Notes: a model not told the origin generated them from the letters alone. A stretch of 64,000 bases of DNA from Candidatus Poribacteria bacterium (GCA_022825665.1 JAJDWI010000153.1:1-64000); one strand, 5' to 3'. Positions 19,212 to 29,430 are shown, counted from the stretch's first letter. Numbers and translations are program-made.

Positions 19212-20417
19212 ATGGAAAGCACACAACAGACAGAATCAAAAATCATTGAACTTAAGCCTTTCACTGATGAAATGGTAGTTAATATGGGACCCCAGCATCC
19301 GAGTACACACGGGGTGTTGCGGTTGGAATTGAGGTTGGATGGTGAGATCGTGCGGGAAGCAATTCCACATATCGGCTACCTACACCGTTGTTTTGAGAAA
19401 CACTCCGAGAACCTCTCTTATCCCCAAATCATTCCTTTTACGGATCGGATGGATTACGTTGCGGCAATGAATCAGAATTGGGGGTTTTGCCTTGCCGTTG
19501 AGAAATTGCTTGAGATGGATGAAACCAAGGACTTTGCTGTGCCAGAACGGGCAGAATATTTGCGTGTGCTAATCTGTGAATTGAATCGGATTGCGAGTCA
19601 TCTGCTGTCTTTCGGTACCTACGGTATGGACATCGGAGCGTTCACCCCTTTTCTTTATGCCTTTCGCGATCGTGAACGGCTGCTTCTGCTTTTTGAGAAG
19701 GTCTGTGGCGCGCGTCTCACCTATAATTATATCCGTATTGGCGGTGTCTCCGAAATCATTCCTCTTGAACCCGGTTCAATTGCTGAACAGAATTATTTAG
19801 ACGAAATTGAAGGTTTTCTGGACTATTTTGAACCGAAGATTGACGAATACAACGATCTGTTGACATCAAACAGTATTTTTTCTGAACGGACTATGGGAGT
19901 TGCTGTGATGCCAGCCGAAATGGCAATCAGTTATGGTGCTACTGGTCCGAACCTTCGCGGTTCTGGTGTTGATTGGGATTTACGACGAGACGAACCTTAT
20001 TCCATCTACGACAGATTTGATTTTGATGTACCTATTGCTAAGGACATTCCAGAGTTAGGGGCTGTTTTAGGGGACTGCTGGAGTCGATACAAGGTGCGTA
20101 TGGATGAGATGAAGGAATCTGTTAAGATAGTCCGACAGATTTTGGCGGAAGGTCTCCCTGACGGTCCTGTCATGGCAGATTTGAAAGCGGTGCGTCCACC
20201 GAAAGGCGAAATCTATTTCCGTAGTGAAGCCCCACGCGGTGAACTCGGATTTTATATTGTAAGTGATGGTACACCGAAGCCTGTGCGAGTTAAAGGACGT
20301 TCCCCTTGCTTTAGTGCGTTAAGTGCACTCCAAGAACTGAGTCGTGGTTTAATGGTCGCAGATATTATTGCAATTATTGGCAGTATTGATATTGTGATGG
20401 GAGAAGTTGATAGGTAA
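19212..20417 (+). CDS. nuoD: NADH-quinone oxidoreductase subunit D
   Basis: NMGPQHPSTHGVLRL, HIGYLHRCFEKHSE, GVDWDLRRDEPYSIYD. Confidence 0.97.
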   Translation: MESTQQTESKIIELKPFTDEMVVNMGPQHPSTHGVLRLELRLDGEIVREAIPHIGYLHRCFEKHSENLSYPQIIPFTDRMDYVAAMNQNWGFCLAVEKLLEMDETKDFAVPERAEYLRVLICELNRIASHLLSFGTYGMDIGAFTPFLYAFRDRERLLLLFEKVCGARLTYNYIRIGGVSEIIPLEPGSIAEQNYLDEIEGFLDYFEPKIDEYNDLLTSNSIFSERTMGVAVMPAEMAISYGATGPNLRGSGVDWDLRRDEPYSIYDRFDFDVPIAKDIPELGAVLGDCWSRYKVRMDEMKESVKIVRQILAEGLPDGPVMADLKAVRPPKGEIYFRSEAPRGELGFYIVSDGTPKPVRVKGRSPCFSALSALQELSRGLMVADIIAIIGSIDIVMGEVDR

Positions 20418-20459
20418 ACTATCACTAACGGTTCGTGTACCAGTTGGTTAGGAGACTTG

Positions 20460-21695
20460 ATGTCAGATTTTTTTTCTGATGGATTCTTTAAAAATATAAA
20501 TTTGCAAGACAGTTCTAATTGGGCAACAGATTTCGTGCAGGATGTCATAATTCCACGACTGCCAGAGGCGGTTGCAGGACATTTTTCTGTGGAATTAGGC
20601 ACGGTGATTGTGATGTTAGTATGTGCAGGTATATTTGTTGCCGTTGTGCCATTACTCCCTTTGGTATTAGTGCTTGCAGAGCGGAAAGTTGCAGCGCGTT
20701 TTCAGAATCGCACTGGTCCCATGCGTGTTGGACCGTGGGGCACACTTCAAACCTTAGCCGATGGTCTAAAACTCATTTTCAAAGAGGATTTTATTCCACC
20801 GCAAGGTGATAAAGTTCTTTTCCTGCTTGCACCTTATGTCATATTTGCATGCTCTTTTGCTGTATTCGCAGCAATCCCATTCGGTCAGGATATCTTGGTA
20901 AGTGACTTTAATATTGGCATTTTCTATATCATGGCGATCTCATCTGTGATTGTCATGGGTGTCATTATGGCAGGTTGGTCTTCAAACAGTAAATGGTCAC
21001 TGTTGGGGTCATTACGTTCCGCAGCACAAATTGTTAGTTATGAAATCCCACTGGGACTTTCCATTCTGACTATTGTCATGCTTGTAGGTAGTTTGAGCAT
21101 GCGTGAGATTGTAGCAAGTCAGGATGGTGGCATTTTCACTTGGATCATATTTCGGTCGCCTTTTACCTTTATTGCATTCTTTATCTTCTTTATATCTGCT
21201 ATTGCTGAGGTAAACCGAACGCCATTTGATCTACCAGAAGCGGAGTCCGAGATTGTGGCAGGATTCCACACTGAATATAGTGGCATGCGTTTTGCGCTTT
21301 TCTTCATTGCTGAATATGCAAATATGTTCGCGGTGAGTGCAATTGGGGTGACGCTCTTCCTCGGTGGGTGGCAAGGTGTTTTGCCGGGATATGATTTTCT
21401 CGGTGGATTACCTGGATTTGTCATTAAAACATTAGGACTTGTATTCCTAATGATGTGGTTGAGATGGACGTTACCACGTTTACGGGTGGATCAACTGATG
21501 AATCTCTGTTGGAAATACTTTATCCCAATTTCATTTTTTAATATATTAGGTACAGGTATATGGGGATTGATTTTTAAGGAAGATGATGTGTGGAGTATTG
21601 GCATCAGTTGTGCAATTATCTATATTGCTCTAATCAGTGCATACGCGATTGCTGGAAGAAATCTTGCGAGAAGACCGGAACCACAACCGAGTTAA
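20460..21695 (+). CDS. nuoH: NADH-quinone oxidoreductase subunit H
   Basis: ERKVAARFQNRTGPMRVGPWGTLQTLADGLKLIFKED, EVNRTPFDLPEAESEIVAGFHTEYSGMRFALFFIAEYANM. Confidence 0.97.
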   Translation: MSDFFSDGFFKNINLQDSSNWATDFVQDVIIPRLPEAVAGHFSVELGTVIVMLVCAGIFVAVVPLLPLVLVLAERKVAARFQNRTGPMRVGPWGTLQTLADGLKLIFKEDFIPPQGDKVLFLLAPYVIFACSFAVFAAIPFGQDILVSDFNIGIFYIMAISSVIVMGVIMAGWSSNSKWSLLGSLRSAAQIVSYEIPLGLSILTIVMLVGSLSMREIVASQDGGIFTWIIFRSPFTFIAFFIFFISAIAEVNRTPFDLPEAESEIVAGFHTEYSGMRFALFFIAEYANMFAVSAIGVTLFLGGWQGVLPGYDFLGGLPGFVIKTLGLVFLMMWLRWTLPRLRVDQLMNLCWKYFIPISFFNILGTGIWGLIFKEDDVWSIGISCAIIYIALISAYAIAGRNLARRPEPQPS

Positions 21696-21791
21696 TTATC
21701 ACTCCTGCTGTAGGAATAATTTTCGAATCTCGACCTTTGAACTCACATTTGAATAGGCAGCAACAATCAAGTGTTGGAGGATTAGTTAGCC

Positions 21792-22511
21792 ATGGACAAA
21801 TACATACGCAACATATACAAAGGTGTCTACACCGTCCTTGTTGGAATGCGGATTACGATTCGGCAGTTCTTTGAACCGAACGTAACACACCAATATCCTT
21901 ATGAACACGATTTTGAAAAGAAGCAGAACGTCAGAGAGATTCCGAAAGGTTATCGTGGACAACTCTACAATCGGATTGAGGATTGCATCGGATGTAAAAA
22001 GTGTGAGTTAATTTGCCCTGTAGATTGTATCACGATTACAGGTGATAAACTTCCCAAAGGTGAACAACTGTGGGATAGTATGAATGTCATTCATCTTAAA
22101 GATGGACGTGAAATCATCGGTCTCATTGAAGGTGAGGACAAAAAATTAAACCTTGACGAGGAACTCACTATCACAAATATTACCTCGCGCCAAGGACCAC
22201 AGGAAGTTATTGACCGACTTGAGCAATCTGGAGATGAGAGCAGAACGCAAACCATTTCTGGAAGCGAAGTTTCACGTGTCGTCACGCGAAATCCTGTTGT
22301 TTTCTACCTTGACCAGTTTGATATTGACATGTCTCTCTGTATGTATTGTGGACTTTGTACAGAGGTATGTCCGACAGAATGTCTTACAATGATAGATACA
22401 CTTGAAGGAATTGAGTATTCAAAGTTTGACCGTACAGATTTAATTTTCAATTTTGACAAGCAGGAGATGTACGGAAAAGACGAAACAGATACTGCAGAAG
22501 CAGCAGATTAG
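21792..22511 (+). CDS. nuoI: NADH-quinone oxidoreductase subunit I with a large insertion between the two 4Fe-4S motifs
   Basis: CIGCKKCELICP and CMYCGLCTEVCP ferredoxin motifs, VTHQYPYE N-terminal region; position in the nuo operon. Confidence 0.93.
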   Translation: MDKYIRNIYKGVYTVLVGMRITIRQFFEPNVTHQYPYEHDFEKKQNVREIPKGYRGQLYNRIEDCIGCKKCELICPVDCITITGDKLPKGEQLWDSMNVIHLKDGREIIGLIEGEDKKLNLDEELTITNITSRQGPQEVIDRLEQSGDESRTQTISGSEVSRVVTRNPVVFYLDQFDIDMSLCMYCGLCTEVCPTECLTMIDTLEGIEYSKFDRTDLIFNFDKQEMYGKDETDTAEAAD

Positions 22512-22551
22512 AAAGTTCTATTACAAGGTTCTTGTAGGGATAGTATTATAG

Positions 22552-23070
22552 ATGGAATTTACGCTTAAAACATTTATCTTTTACGGTTTTGCGCTGATGA
22601 CAATCGCATCTGCACTTGCAGTGGTAACAGTTCGGAACATTGTGCATGCTGCTTTCGCACTGATGGTTACGCTGTTCGGTGTCGCCGGACTTTATGTATT
22701 TCTACAAGCCGATTTCCTCGCAGCAACACAGGTCATTGTTTACGTTGGTGGTATTTTGGTTCTTATCCTTTTCGGTGTTATGATGACAAGTGGAAGATTA
22801 GAGATGCGTATCCACATTGAACGAGGTCAGCTTCTATTAGGTGGTGGTATTTCTCTTGCACTGCTAATGCTTCTTTTAACGGTCATTGCCAATACACCTA
22901 TCTGGAAGAATCTCACTGATGATGGGACGCAACTTGCTCCAACAACAGAACGTATCGGTCAACTTATACTGAATGAAAAGTTTTTGTTGCCTTTTGAGGT
23001 AGTCTCTGTGCTACTGTTAGTTGCGTTAATCGGTGCTGCCCTTATTTCTCGCAAGGAAGTAAGGGATTAA
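22552..23070 (+). CDS. nuoJ: NADH-quinone oxidoreductase subunit J
   Basis: NIVHAAFALMVTLFGVAGLYVFLQADFLAATQVIVYVGGILVLILFGVMM. Confidence 0.96.
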   Translation: MEFTLKTFIFYGFALMTIASALAVVTVRNIVHAAFALMVTLFGVAGLYVFLQADFLAATQVIVYVGGILVLILFGVMMTSGRLEMRIHIERGQLLLGGGISLALLMLLLTVIANTPIWKNLTDDGTQLAPTTERIGQLILNEKFLLPFEVVSVLLLVALIGAALISRKEVRD

Positions 23071-23094
23071 TCCTTACTGTCTTTAGGTTAAAAA

Positions 23095-23427
23095 ATGAGT
23101 TTACAACACTATTTGGTAATCAGTTCAATTCTATTTTCTCTTGGTATTTTTGCAGTGCTAACTCGTAAGAATGCAATCAGCATTCTGATGGGTATTGAAC
23201 TCATTCTCAATTCCTGCAATCTAAACTTTGTCGCATTTTCGCGGTTTGTTACACCCGCTGAAACCATTGTCGGTTCGGAAGTTTTCCGCTTTGATGGACA
23301 AATAATCGCTATCTTCGGTATTGTACTCGCTGCAGCTGAAGCTGCTGTGTTTCTCGCTATAATTCTCGCTATCTACCGTGAGTTCGGTAGTATACGTCCA
23401 GATGAAGTAGATACCTTGAAAGGTTAA
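23095..23427 (+). CDS. nuoK: NADH-quinone oxidoreductase subunit K
   Basis: ISILMGIELILNSCNLNFVAFSRF, AAAEAAVFLAIILAIYR. Confidence 0.96.
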   Translation: MSLQHYLVISSILFSLGIFAVLTRKNAISILMGIELILNSCNLNFVAFSRFVTPAETIVGSEVFRFDGQIIAIFGIVLAAAEAAVFLAIILAIYREFGSIRPDEVDTLKG

Positions 23428-23442
23428 TAGTAAAGTAAAAGC

Positions 23443-25647
23443 ATGGTTGTTCCCTTAATAAGTATCATCTTACTTGCCCCGCTTGCATCCTTTGCAATAT
23501 TTGCATTATTAGGTTTAGCAAAACGGAATTTCCCACGACAAGACTATCTGTCTACCTTTGCGATGCTTGTCGCACTCGGATGTTCTCTCCTTCTCATACA
23601 GGAAGTAACTTCAGAACCTACACCGCTTACAGTAGAGTGGCTTTCACTCGGAAGTGTTAACTTCTCAATGGGATTCTATCTTGACAGCGTCACGGTGATT
23701 ATGCTGATTGTTGTCACTCTGGTGAGTAGCCTTGTCCATATTTTCTCTATTGGCTACATGCATGGGGATCCACGGTATTCTCGCTTTTTCGCTTTTCTCT
23801 CCCTTTTCTCATTTTCAATGCTGTTTTTGGTCGTATCGGATAACCTACTCGGTATTTATATCGGTTGGGAACTTGTTGGTCTGTGCTCCTATCTGTTGAT
23901 TGGCTTCTGGTTCGAGAAGGATACTGCTGCGAATGCATGTAAGAAGGCTTTTCTGACAACACGGGTCGGTGATGTCGGTATGTTCATCGGCATGATGATG
24001 CTGTTTGCAGAATTCAGAACACTATCTCTCTATGGGGATACTGGAATCTTTGAAGCAGTTGCGACATTAGAATCAGGACAGATAGCATGGCTCTCTATTG
24101 CCGGTATTCTCATATTTTGTGGTGCTGTCGGTAAATCTGCTCAAGTGCCGTTGCATACGTGGTTGCCAGACGCAATGGAAGGTCCAACACCTGTGAGTGC
24201 GTTAATCCACGCTGCAACGATGGTTGCCGCAGGTGTGTATCTTGTTGCTCGGATGTTCCCAATTTTGACCCCAACCTCGTCTCTGGTAATTGCTTATGTC
24301 GGTGGCATAACCGCACTCGTCGCAGCGACAATTGCTATTGTTAGATTTGATATTAAACGTGTTTTGGCATATTCTACGATTAGCCAATTGGGGTATATGA
24401 TGTTGGCAATTGGTGCTGGGAGTTATGTTGCGGGGCTTTTTCATCTTACCACGCACGCATTTTTCAAAGCATTGCTGTTTCTCGGTTCTGGTAGCGTTAT
24501 CCACGCCTTCCACGCAATGCATGCCCACCATGATGATGCGGAACACACAGAAGATGCAGCGCATGAACACGCTGACAACAGTTTGGTTCACGAACACGGT
24601 TCCGAAATTCCACCTGACCAAGATATGCGTAACATGGGTGGACTCCGCCGTAAAATGCCATTGACTTTCATTACGATGCTCATCGCTACGTTATCTATCT
24701 CTGGTGTGCCGTTTGTCTTTTCAGGTTTTTGGAGTAAAGATAAGATTTTAGGTGGCGTACTTGGACGCGCAATGGAATGGAACTCGGTGCATCATTACAT
24801 ATTATTTGCTATGGCACTGATTGCTGCGGGTATAACAGCGTTCTACATGTTCCGCTTGATATTTATGACCTTCTTCGGCGAACCGCGCAATCAAGAGATG
24901 CACGACATGGCACACGAATCCCCTTGGGTAATGGTGGTTCCGCTTATTGTTTTGGCAGTCTTGAGTTTTCCAGTTGTCAATACACTTTGGTTTAACAAAG
25001 ATTATATTGAACCACCGCCACAACACCATATTCCTGCTCCACAACATGCTTACGTTTCACCTGATAGCAAAATAGGTGATGCGAACTTTGGTTTCTCTCT
25101 CTTCGGTGTTTCCACTGCCCAAGCTGCAGAAGAAGATGCTGGACCCGACACTGCACAGGCTGATGATGCCTATCACATACACCATCGTGCACATAATATC
25201 GCAATGGTGTTATCCATCTGTGTCGCAGGTTTAGGTATACTGCTATCTTGGTTGTTTTACCATAGACGTAGGTTCTCTGCCGAAGGCGTTGCAACAACTT
25301 TCCGCCCGGTCTATAACCTATTTTGGAATAAATACTATTTTGACGAATTTTACGACGGTGTTCTGGTTGCATTGACAGTATGGAAATCACGACTTTTTGC
25401 CAAATTTGACCTTTCTTTCATTGACGGTATCGTCAATGGTGTTGGAAAGATAACACGTGATATTTTCGCCGCCTTTATAGGCTTTTTTGATAACCGTGTT
25501 GTTGATGGTTTCGTCAACCGCGTAGCAGAGGTTACGTGGGCAGCAGGCGGTAGAATCCGAAAAATACAAACAGGAGCAATACAGACCTATCTCTTTGTCG
25601 TTCTTGGCGGAATAGTGTTGATAATATTGATTTTCAGACTTTTCTAA
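23443..25647 (+). CDS. nuoL: NADH-quinone oxidoreductase subunit L
   Basis: GWELVGLCSYLLIGFWFEK, WLPDAMEGPTPVSALIHAATMVAAGVYL, KRVLAYSTISQLGYMM; contains a His-rich insertion. Confidence 0.97.
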   Translation: MVVPLISIILLAPLASFAIFALLGLAKRNFPRQDYLSTFAMLVALGCSLLLIQEVTSEPTPLTVEWLSLGSVNFSMGFYLDSVTVIMLIVVTLVSSLVHIFSIGYMHGDPRYSRFFAFLSLFSFSMLFLVVSDNLLGIYIGWELVGLCSYLLIGFWFEKDTAANACKKAFLTTRVGDVGMFIGMMMLFAEFRTLSLYGDTGIFEAVATLESGQIAWLSIAGILIFCGAVGKSAQVPLHTWLPDAMEGPTPVSALIHAATMVAAGVYLVARMFPILTPTSSLVIAYVGGITALVAATIAIVRFDIKRVLAYSTISQLGYMMLAIGAGSYVAGLFHLTTHAFFKALLFLGSGSVIHAFHAMHAHHDDAEHTEDAAHEHADNSLVHEHGSEIPPDQDMRNMGGLRRKMPLTFITMLIATLSISGVPFVFSGFWSKDKILGGVLGRAMEWNSVHHYILFAMALIAAGITAFYMFRLIFMTFFGEPRNQEMHDMAHESPWVMVVPLIVLAVLSFPVVNTLWFNKDYIEPPPQHHIPAPQHAYVSPDSKIGDANFGFSLFGVSTAQAAEEDAGPDTAQADDAYHIHHRAHNIAMVLSICVAGLGILLSWLFYHRRRFSAEGVATTFRPVYNLFWNKYYFDEFYDGVLVALTVWKSRLFAKFDLSFIDGIVNGVGKITRDIFAAFIGFFDNRVVDGFVNRVAEVTWAAGGRIRKIQTGAIQTYLFVVLGGIVLIILIFRLF

Positions 25648-25745
25648 GTGCTTATTGCATAATATTCCCATATTAGTGTGAGAGTACAGAATTAACTATA
25701 ACAATTTTGCCTATAGTGCAAATTCAGTGAGGAAGAATACAAAAA

Positions 25746-27272
25746 ATGTTATTGTCGCTAATGATTTTTGTCCCTTTGCTTGGGATGATCGTTGTCCTAC
25801 TTTTACCACGAGAGTCGGAAGAACTAATAAAACGCGCTACGCTTGCTTTCACACTTGTTCCGCTTGTACTTGCTGTTGTATTATTTGTATCTTATGACCG
25901 ATCAAGTGCTGGAACGCAGTATTTTGTCAATGTTCCTTGGATTGATGCATTTAATATCAATTATCATATCGGTATTGACGGTTTAAGTGTAACGCTCTTG
26001 CTGCTTACTGCACTCTTGGGACCAATCTGTGTCCTTGCCTCTTGGCGCAATATTGAAAAAGGTCTTAAGGCATATATGGCACTGTTCCTGTTGCTTGAGA
26101 CAGGGATGCTCGGATTTTTCGCAGCGTTGGATCTGTTCCTGTTCTTTGTTTTCTTTGAATTGACACTGCTACCGATGTATTTCCTGATTGGTGTATGGGG
26201 TGGACCACGTAGAGAATATGCGGCAATAAAATTCTTTCTGTATACCTTATTTGGCAGTGTGCTGATGTTGGTTGCCATGATTGCAGTCTACCTCAACAGC
26301 AATGTGATTAACGGTGTAGCAGAAGGTGTCCGAACCTTTGACATTCCAACACTTATTACATTAGCAGGAACAACAGGACATGCCCTTGCCGATTCAACTT
26401 TCCAAATGTGGGTATTTCTTGGTTTCTTTATCGGTTTTGCTGTAAAAGTGCCGATCTTCCCCTTCCATACTTGGCTTCCCGATGCACACGTTGAAGCACC
26501 CACTGCAATTAGCGTTATCCTTGCGGGTGTTCTACTAAAGATGGGTACTTATGGAATAGTGCGTATTAATATGGCGATGTTCCCAGAAGGTCTGGCAATC
26601 TTTACGAATGGCGTTGGTTTCTGGGGTAACAGTTTAGCATTACTCGGTTTCATCAATATTGTCTACGGGTCATTCTGTGCATTAGCACAAACCGATTTTA
26701 AGAAGTTAGTCGCATATTCAAGTATCGGACACATGGGATTTGTAATTTTGGGACTTGCTGCAGGAAATTCTGCCGGTATCAACGGTGCAATACTCCAAAT
26801 GTTCAATCACGGTGTCATTAGTGCGATGCTCTTCCTCCTTGTTGGTGTACTCTATGACCGTGCACACCATCGCGAAATAAACGGGTTTGGTGGTATAGCA
26901 ACAAAAATGCCAGTCTACACAGGTATAACTACGCTCGCGTTTATGGCATCTTTAGGCTTACCCGGATTAAGTGGATTTGTTGGTGAAGCATTATCTCTAC
27001 TGGGTGCATTCCAAGAATTCGAACTAATAACTATCCTTTCTACAATAGGCATTGTTGTCGGTGCAGCATACTTCCTCTGGACACTTCAAAGGGTTTTCTT
27101 AGGGCAACTTAACCCCAAATACGAAGACCTACCAGAAATCAATAAACGTGAAATCCTGACTTTGGTACCACTTGGGATTCTCACCATAGTCCTCGGTATA
27201 TGGCCCAACTTTGCACTTGATATGTTTAGCGAATCTGTTACCAATCTCGTTAACGTATTAGATGCAATATAG
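25746..27272 (+). CDS. nuoM: NADH-quinone oxidoreductase subunit M
   Basis: FFELTLLPMYFLIGVWGG, FPFHTWLPDAHVEAPTAISVILAGVLLKMGTYG. Confidence 0.97.
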   Translation: MLLSLMIFVPLLGMIVVLLLPRESEELIKRATLAFTLVPLVLAVVLFVSYDRSSAGTQYFVNVPWIDAFNINYHIGIDGLSVTLLLLTALLGPICVLASWRNIEKGLKAYMALFLLLETGMLGFFAALDLFLFFVFFELTLLPMYFLIGVWGGPRREYAAIKFFLYTLFGSVLMLVAMIAVYLNSNVINGVAEGVRTFDIPTLITLAGTTGHALADSTFQMWVFLGFFIGFAVKVPIFPFHTWLPDAHVEAPTAISVILAGVLLKMGTYGIVRINMAMFPEGLAIFTNGVGFWGNSLALLGFINIVYGSFCALAQTDFKKLVAYSSIGHMGFVILGLAAGNSAGINGAILQMFNHGVISAMLFLLVGVLYDRAHHREINGFGGIATKMPVYTGITTLAFMASLGLPGLSGFVGEALSLLGAFQEFELITILSTIGIVVGAAYFLWTLQRVFLGQLNPKYEDLPEINKREILTLVPLGILTIVLGIWPNFALDMFSESVTNLVNVLDAI

Positions 27273-27281
27273 GAGAACGGT

Positions 27282-28757
27282 GTGGAGCCCTTAAAAAATA
27301 TAGAAAGTCTTGCCTACTTCAGTCCAGAGATACTTCTTGTGGTCTTTGCTGCTGCTGTCATTATCGCTGATCTTCTTATAAAAAATCGTGAAAGTGAATT
27401 AGTCGCGTATATCTCGCTTGTGGGACTCGGATGTTCCTTAGTTGCAATCCTAATTACCAATTCCCTAATCAACAGTAATGAACCGATACCCCTATTTTTT
27501 GGGATGATTCGTCTTGATGGCTTCGCTGTATTCTTCAAAATACTTCTGCTTTTGGCAACCGCTGCAACGATTCTATTCTCACTTCGCTCCGAAGAACTTG
27601 ATGCAAGACTAAAAGGTGAATACTATGCCTTATTGTTAGCAGTTACCTTTGGTATGTTTCTCATGGCATCGTCAACAAACCTGTTGATGATATTCATCTC
27701 GTTAGAAACGGTAAGTCTTACCTCCTATATTCTCGCTGGATTCTTGACGCATAGCCCACGTTCAAGCGAAGCAGCATTCAAATACATTACTTATGGTGCG
27801 GTTGCATCTGGAACGATGTTATTTGGATTGTCCATGATTTTCGGTATGGCTGGAACGGGAGATCTATCACAAATTAGTTCGCAAATAGCTTCAGTCCTTG
27901 CTTCTGGTGGTGTATCTACGCTCAGTGTGTTAATTGCGATCACTTTCATTTTAGCAGGTATAGGTTATAAAATCGCATCCGTTCCATTCCACATGTGGTC
28001 TCCCGATGTTTACGAAGGTGCTCCGATTCCGATAACAGCGTTTCTCTCTGTTGCATCAAAAGCAGCAGGGTTTGCGCTATTTCTTAGGTTTTTCCACGTA
28101 GGATTTGGTAAACCTGAAATCCTGCAATCTATTGATTGGGGATTTATATTAGCGATTGTTTCAGCACTTACAATGACTGTAGGAAACCTTGCAGCACTTC
28201 CACAACGGAATGTCAAACGTCTATTAGCATATTCAAGCATTGCCCACGGTGGTTACCTATTGATGGGTGCTGTCCTACTCACACCTGAGGGACTTGGTGC
28301 TATCTTCTTCTATCTGATCGTTTATTTATTCATGAATTTAGGCGCATTCTATGTTGTTGTTCTCATTGCTAACGAAGCAGGTACGGAGATGATTGATGGA
28401 TACCGAGGACTTGCTACTCGTGCCCCGTTAGTTGCAGGGGCAATGGCAATTTTCCTTTTCTCACTTACAGGAATTCCCCCGTTAGCAGGATTCTTTGGAA
28501 AATGGGTACTGTTTTACGCTGTGATAGGTGAAGGATTGTATTGGTTGGCATTTATCGGTTTGCTAAATAGTGTCGTTTCCCTTTACTACTACGCCCGCAT
28601 TGTAAAAGCGATGTATTTTGAGACATCGGAAGATACAAATGGTCTCTCATTTTCTACAGGCACTTTTGCCCTCCTAAGTGTTTTTGCTATTCCCACAATT
28701 TTCATAGGTCTTCTAAACATCTTCTATACCTTCTCAGATAAAATAACACTTCAATAA
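27282..28757 (+). CDS. nuoN: NADH-quinone oxidoreductase subunit N
   Basis: SLETVSLTSYILAGF, VPFHMWSPDVYEGAPIPITAFLSVASKAAGFAL, RLLAYSSIAHGGYLLMG. Confidence 0.97.
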   Translation: MEPLKNIESLAYFSPEILLVVFAAAVIIADLLIKNRESELVAYISLVGLGCSLVAILITNSLINSNEPIPLFFGMIRLDGFAVFFKILLLLATAATILFSLRSEELDARLKGEYYALLLAVTFGMFLMASSTNLLMIFISLETVSLTSYILAGFLTHSPRSSEAAFKYITYGAVASGTMLFGLSMIFGMAGTGDLSQISSQIASVLASGGVSTLSVLIAITFILAGIGYKIASVPFHMWSPDVYEGAPIPITAFLSVASKAAGFALFLRFFHVGFGKPEILQSIDWGFILAIVSALTMTVGNLAALPQRNVKRLLAYSSIAHGGYLLMGAVLLTPEGLGAIFFYLIVYLFMNLGAFYVVVLIANEAGTEMIDGYRGLATRAPLVAGAMAIFLFSLTGIPPLAGFFGKWVLFYAVIGEGLYWLAFIGLLNSVVSLYYYARIVKAMYFETSEDTNGLSFSTGTFALLSVFAIPTIFIGLLNIFYTFSDKITLQ

Positions 28758-28821
28758 TATATAGACAATCTGAAACGGTTGACAAGCAGTATAGATTAGG
28801 GTATACTTAACTTTAAGTCAA

Positions 28822-28892
28822 TGCCCGGTCGTCTAATGGTAGGACGCATGGCTCTGGACCATGTAGTGAAGGTTCGAGTCCTTCCCGGGCAG
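28822..28892 (+). tRNA. tRNA-Gln (anticodon CTG)
   Basis: TGCCCGG...CCGGGCA acceptor stem, anticodon arm CATGG-CTCTGGA-CCATG, GGTTCGAGTCC T-loop. No encoded CCA. Confidence 0.93.
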
Positions 28893-28949
28893 TTATTTTG
28901 TCGTAAAAAACTGTTTGAATTTCGTCGTATTGCCCTTAGAGGAGAACTT

Positions 28950-29384
28950 ATGGATCGGGTAGAAACTTCACCTGATGACTATATAGCCGATCAAGAACCA
29001 GAAACCCGTGCAGTTTTAGACGAACTTCACACGTTAATTAAGACTGCCTTACCAGACAGTGATTACTGCATGTGGGAAGGTGTATTCTGGGGTGGTAGCG
29101 AACAACACATCATTGGTTACGGTAATCTTTCTTATGTTCGGTCTGATAAGAAGAAAGTTGAATGGTTTCTGGTGGGGTTGACTCGGCAGAAGAATTACTT
29201 TAGCGTCTATATTAACGCAGTTGAAGGGAGACGTTATCTGGCAGAAATCTACAAAAACCGACTTGGGAAAGTCAAAACAGGGAAAAGTTCTATCAGTTTT
29301 CGTAACTTAGAAGATGTTAACGTTGATGTGTTGCGTGAAATGATTGAACATGCGGATAGATTGACTAACGAAAACGACACATAA
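28950..29384 (+). CDS. DUF1801 / YdhG-like domain protein
   Basis: SPDDYIADQEPETRAVLDELHTLIKTALPD...MWEGVFWGG, KNYFSVYINA; ATG 28950 preceded by aggaga. Confidence 0.7.
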   Translation: MDRVETSPDDYIADQEPETRAVLDELHTLIKTALPDSDYCMWEGVFWGGSEQHIIGYGNLSYVRSDKKKVEWFLVGLTRQKNYFSVYINAVEGRRYLAEIYKNRLGKVKTGKSSISFRNLEDVNVDVLREMIEHADRLTNENDT

Positions 29385-29430
29385 ATCAACATTTACAAGG
29401 AATCCTACCCATTTCAATATCTCAGTATCT

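Noticed and set aside
24110-24621. Antisense ORFs inside nuoL (and similar antisense ORFs in nuoD, nuoH, nuoM, the activator gene, etc.)
   Set aside because: Shadow ORFs opposite strongly conserved genes; no domain or RBS.
28821-28949. ORF 28821..29384 starting inside tRNA-Gln
   Set aside because: The first 43 codons are the tRNA and spacer; a good RBS (aggaga) precedes ATG 28950.
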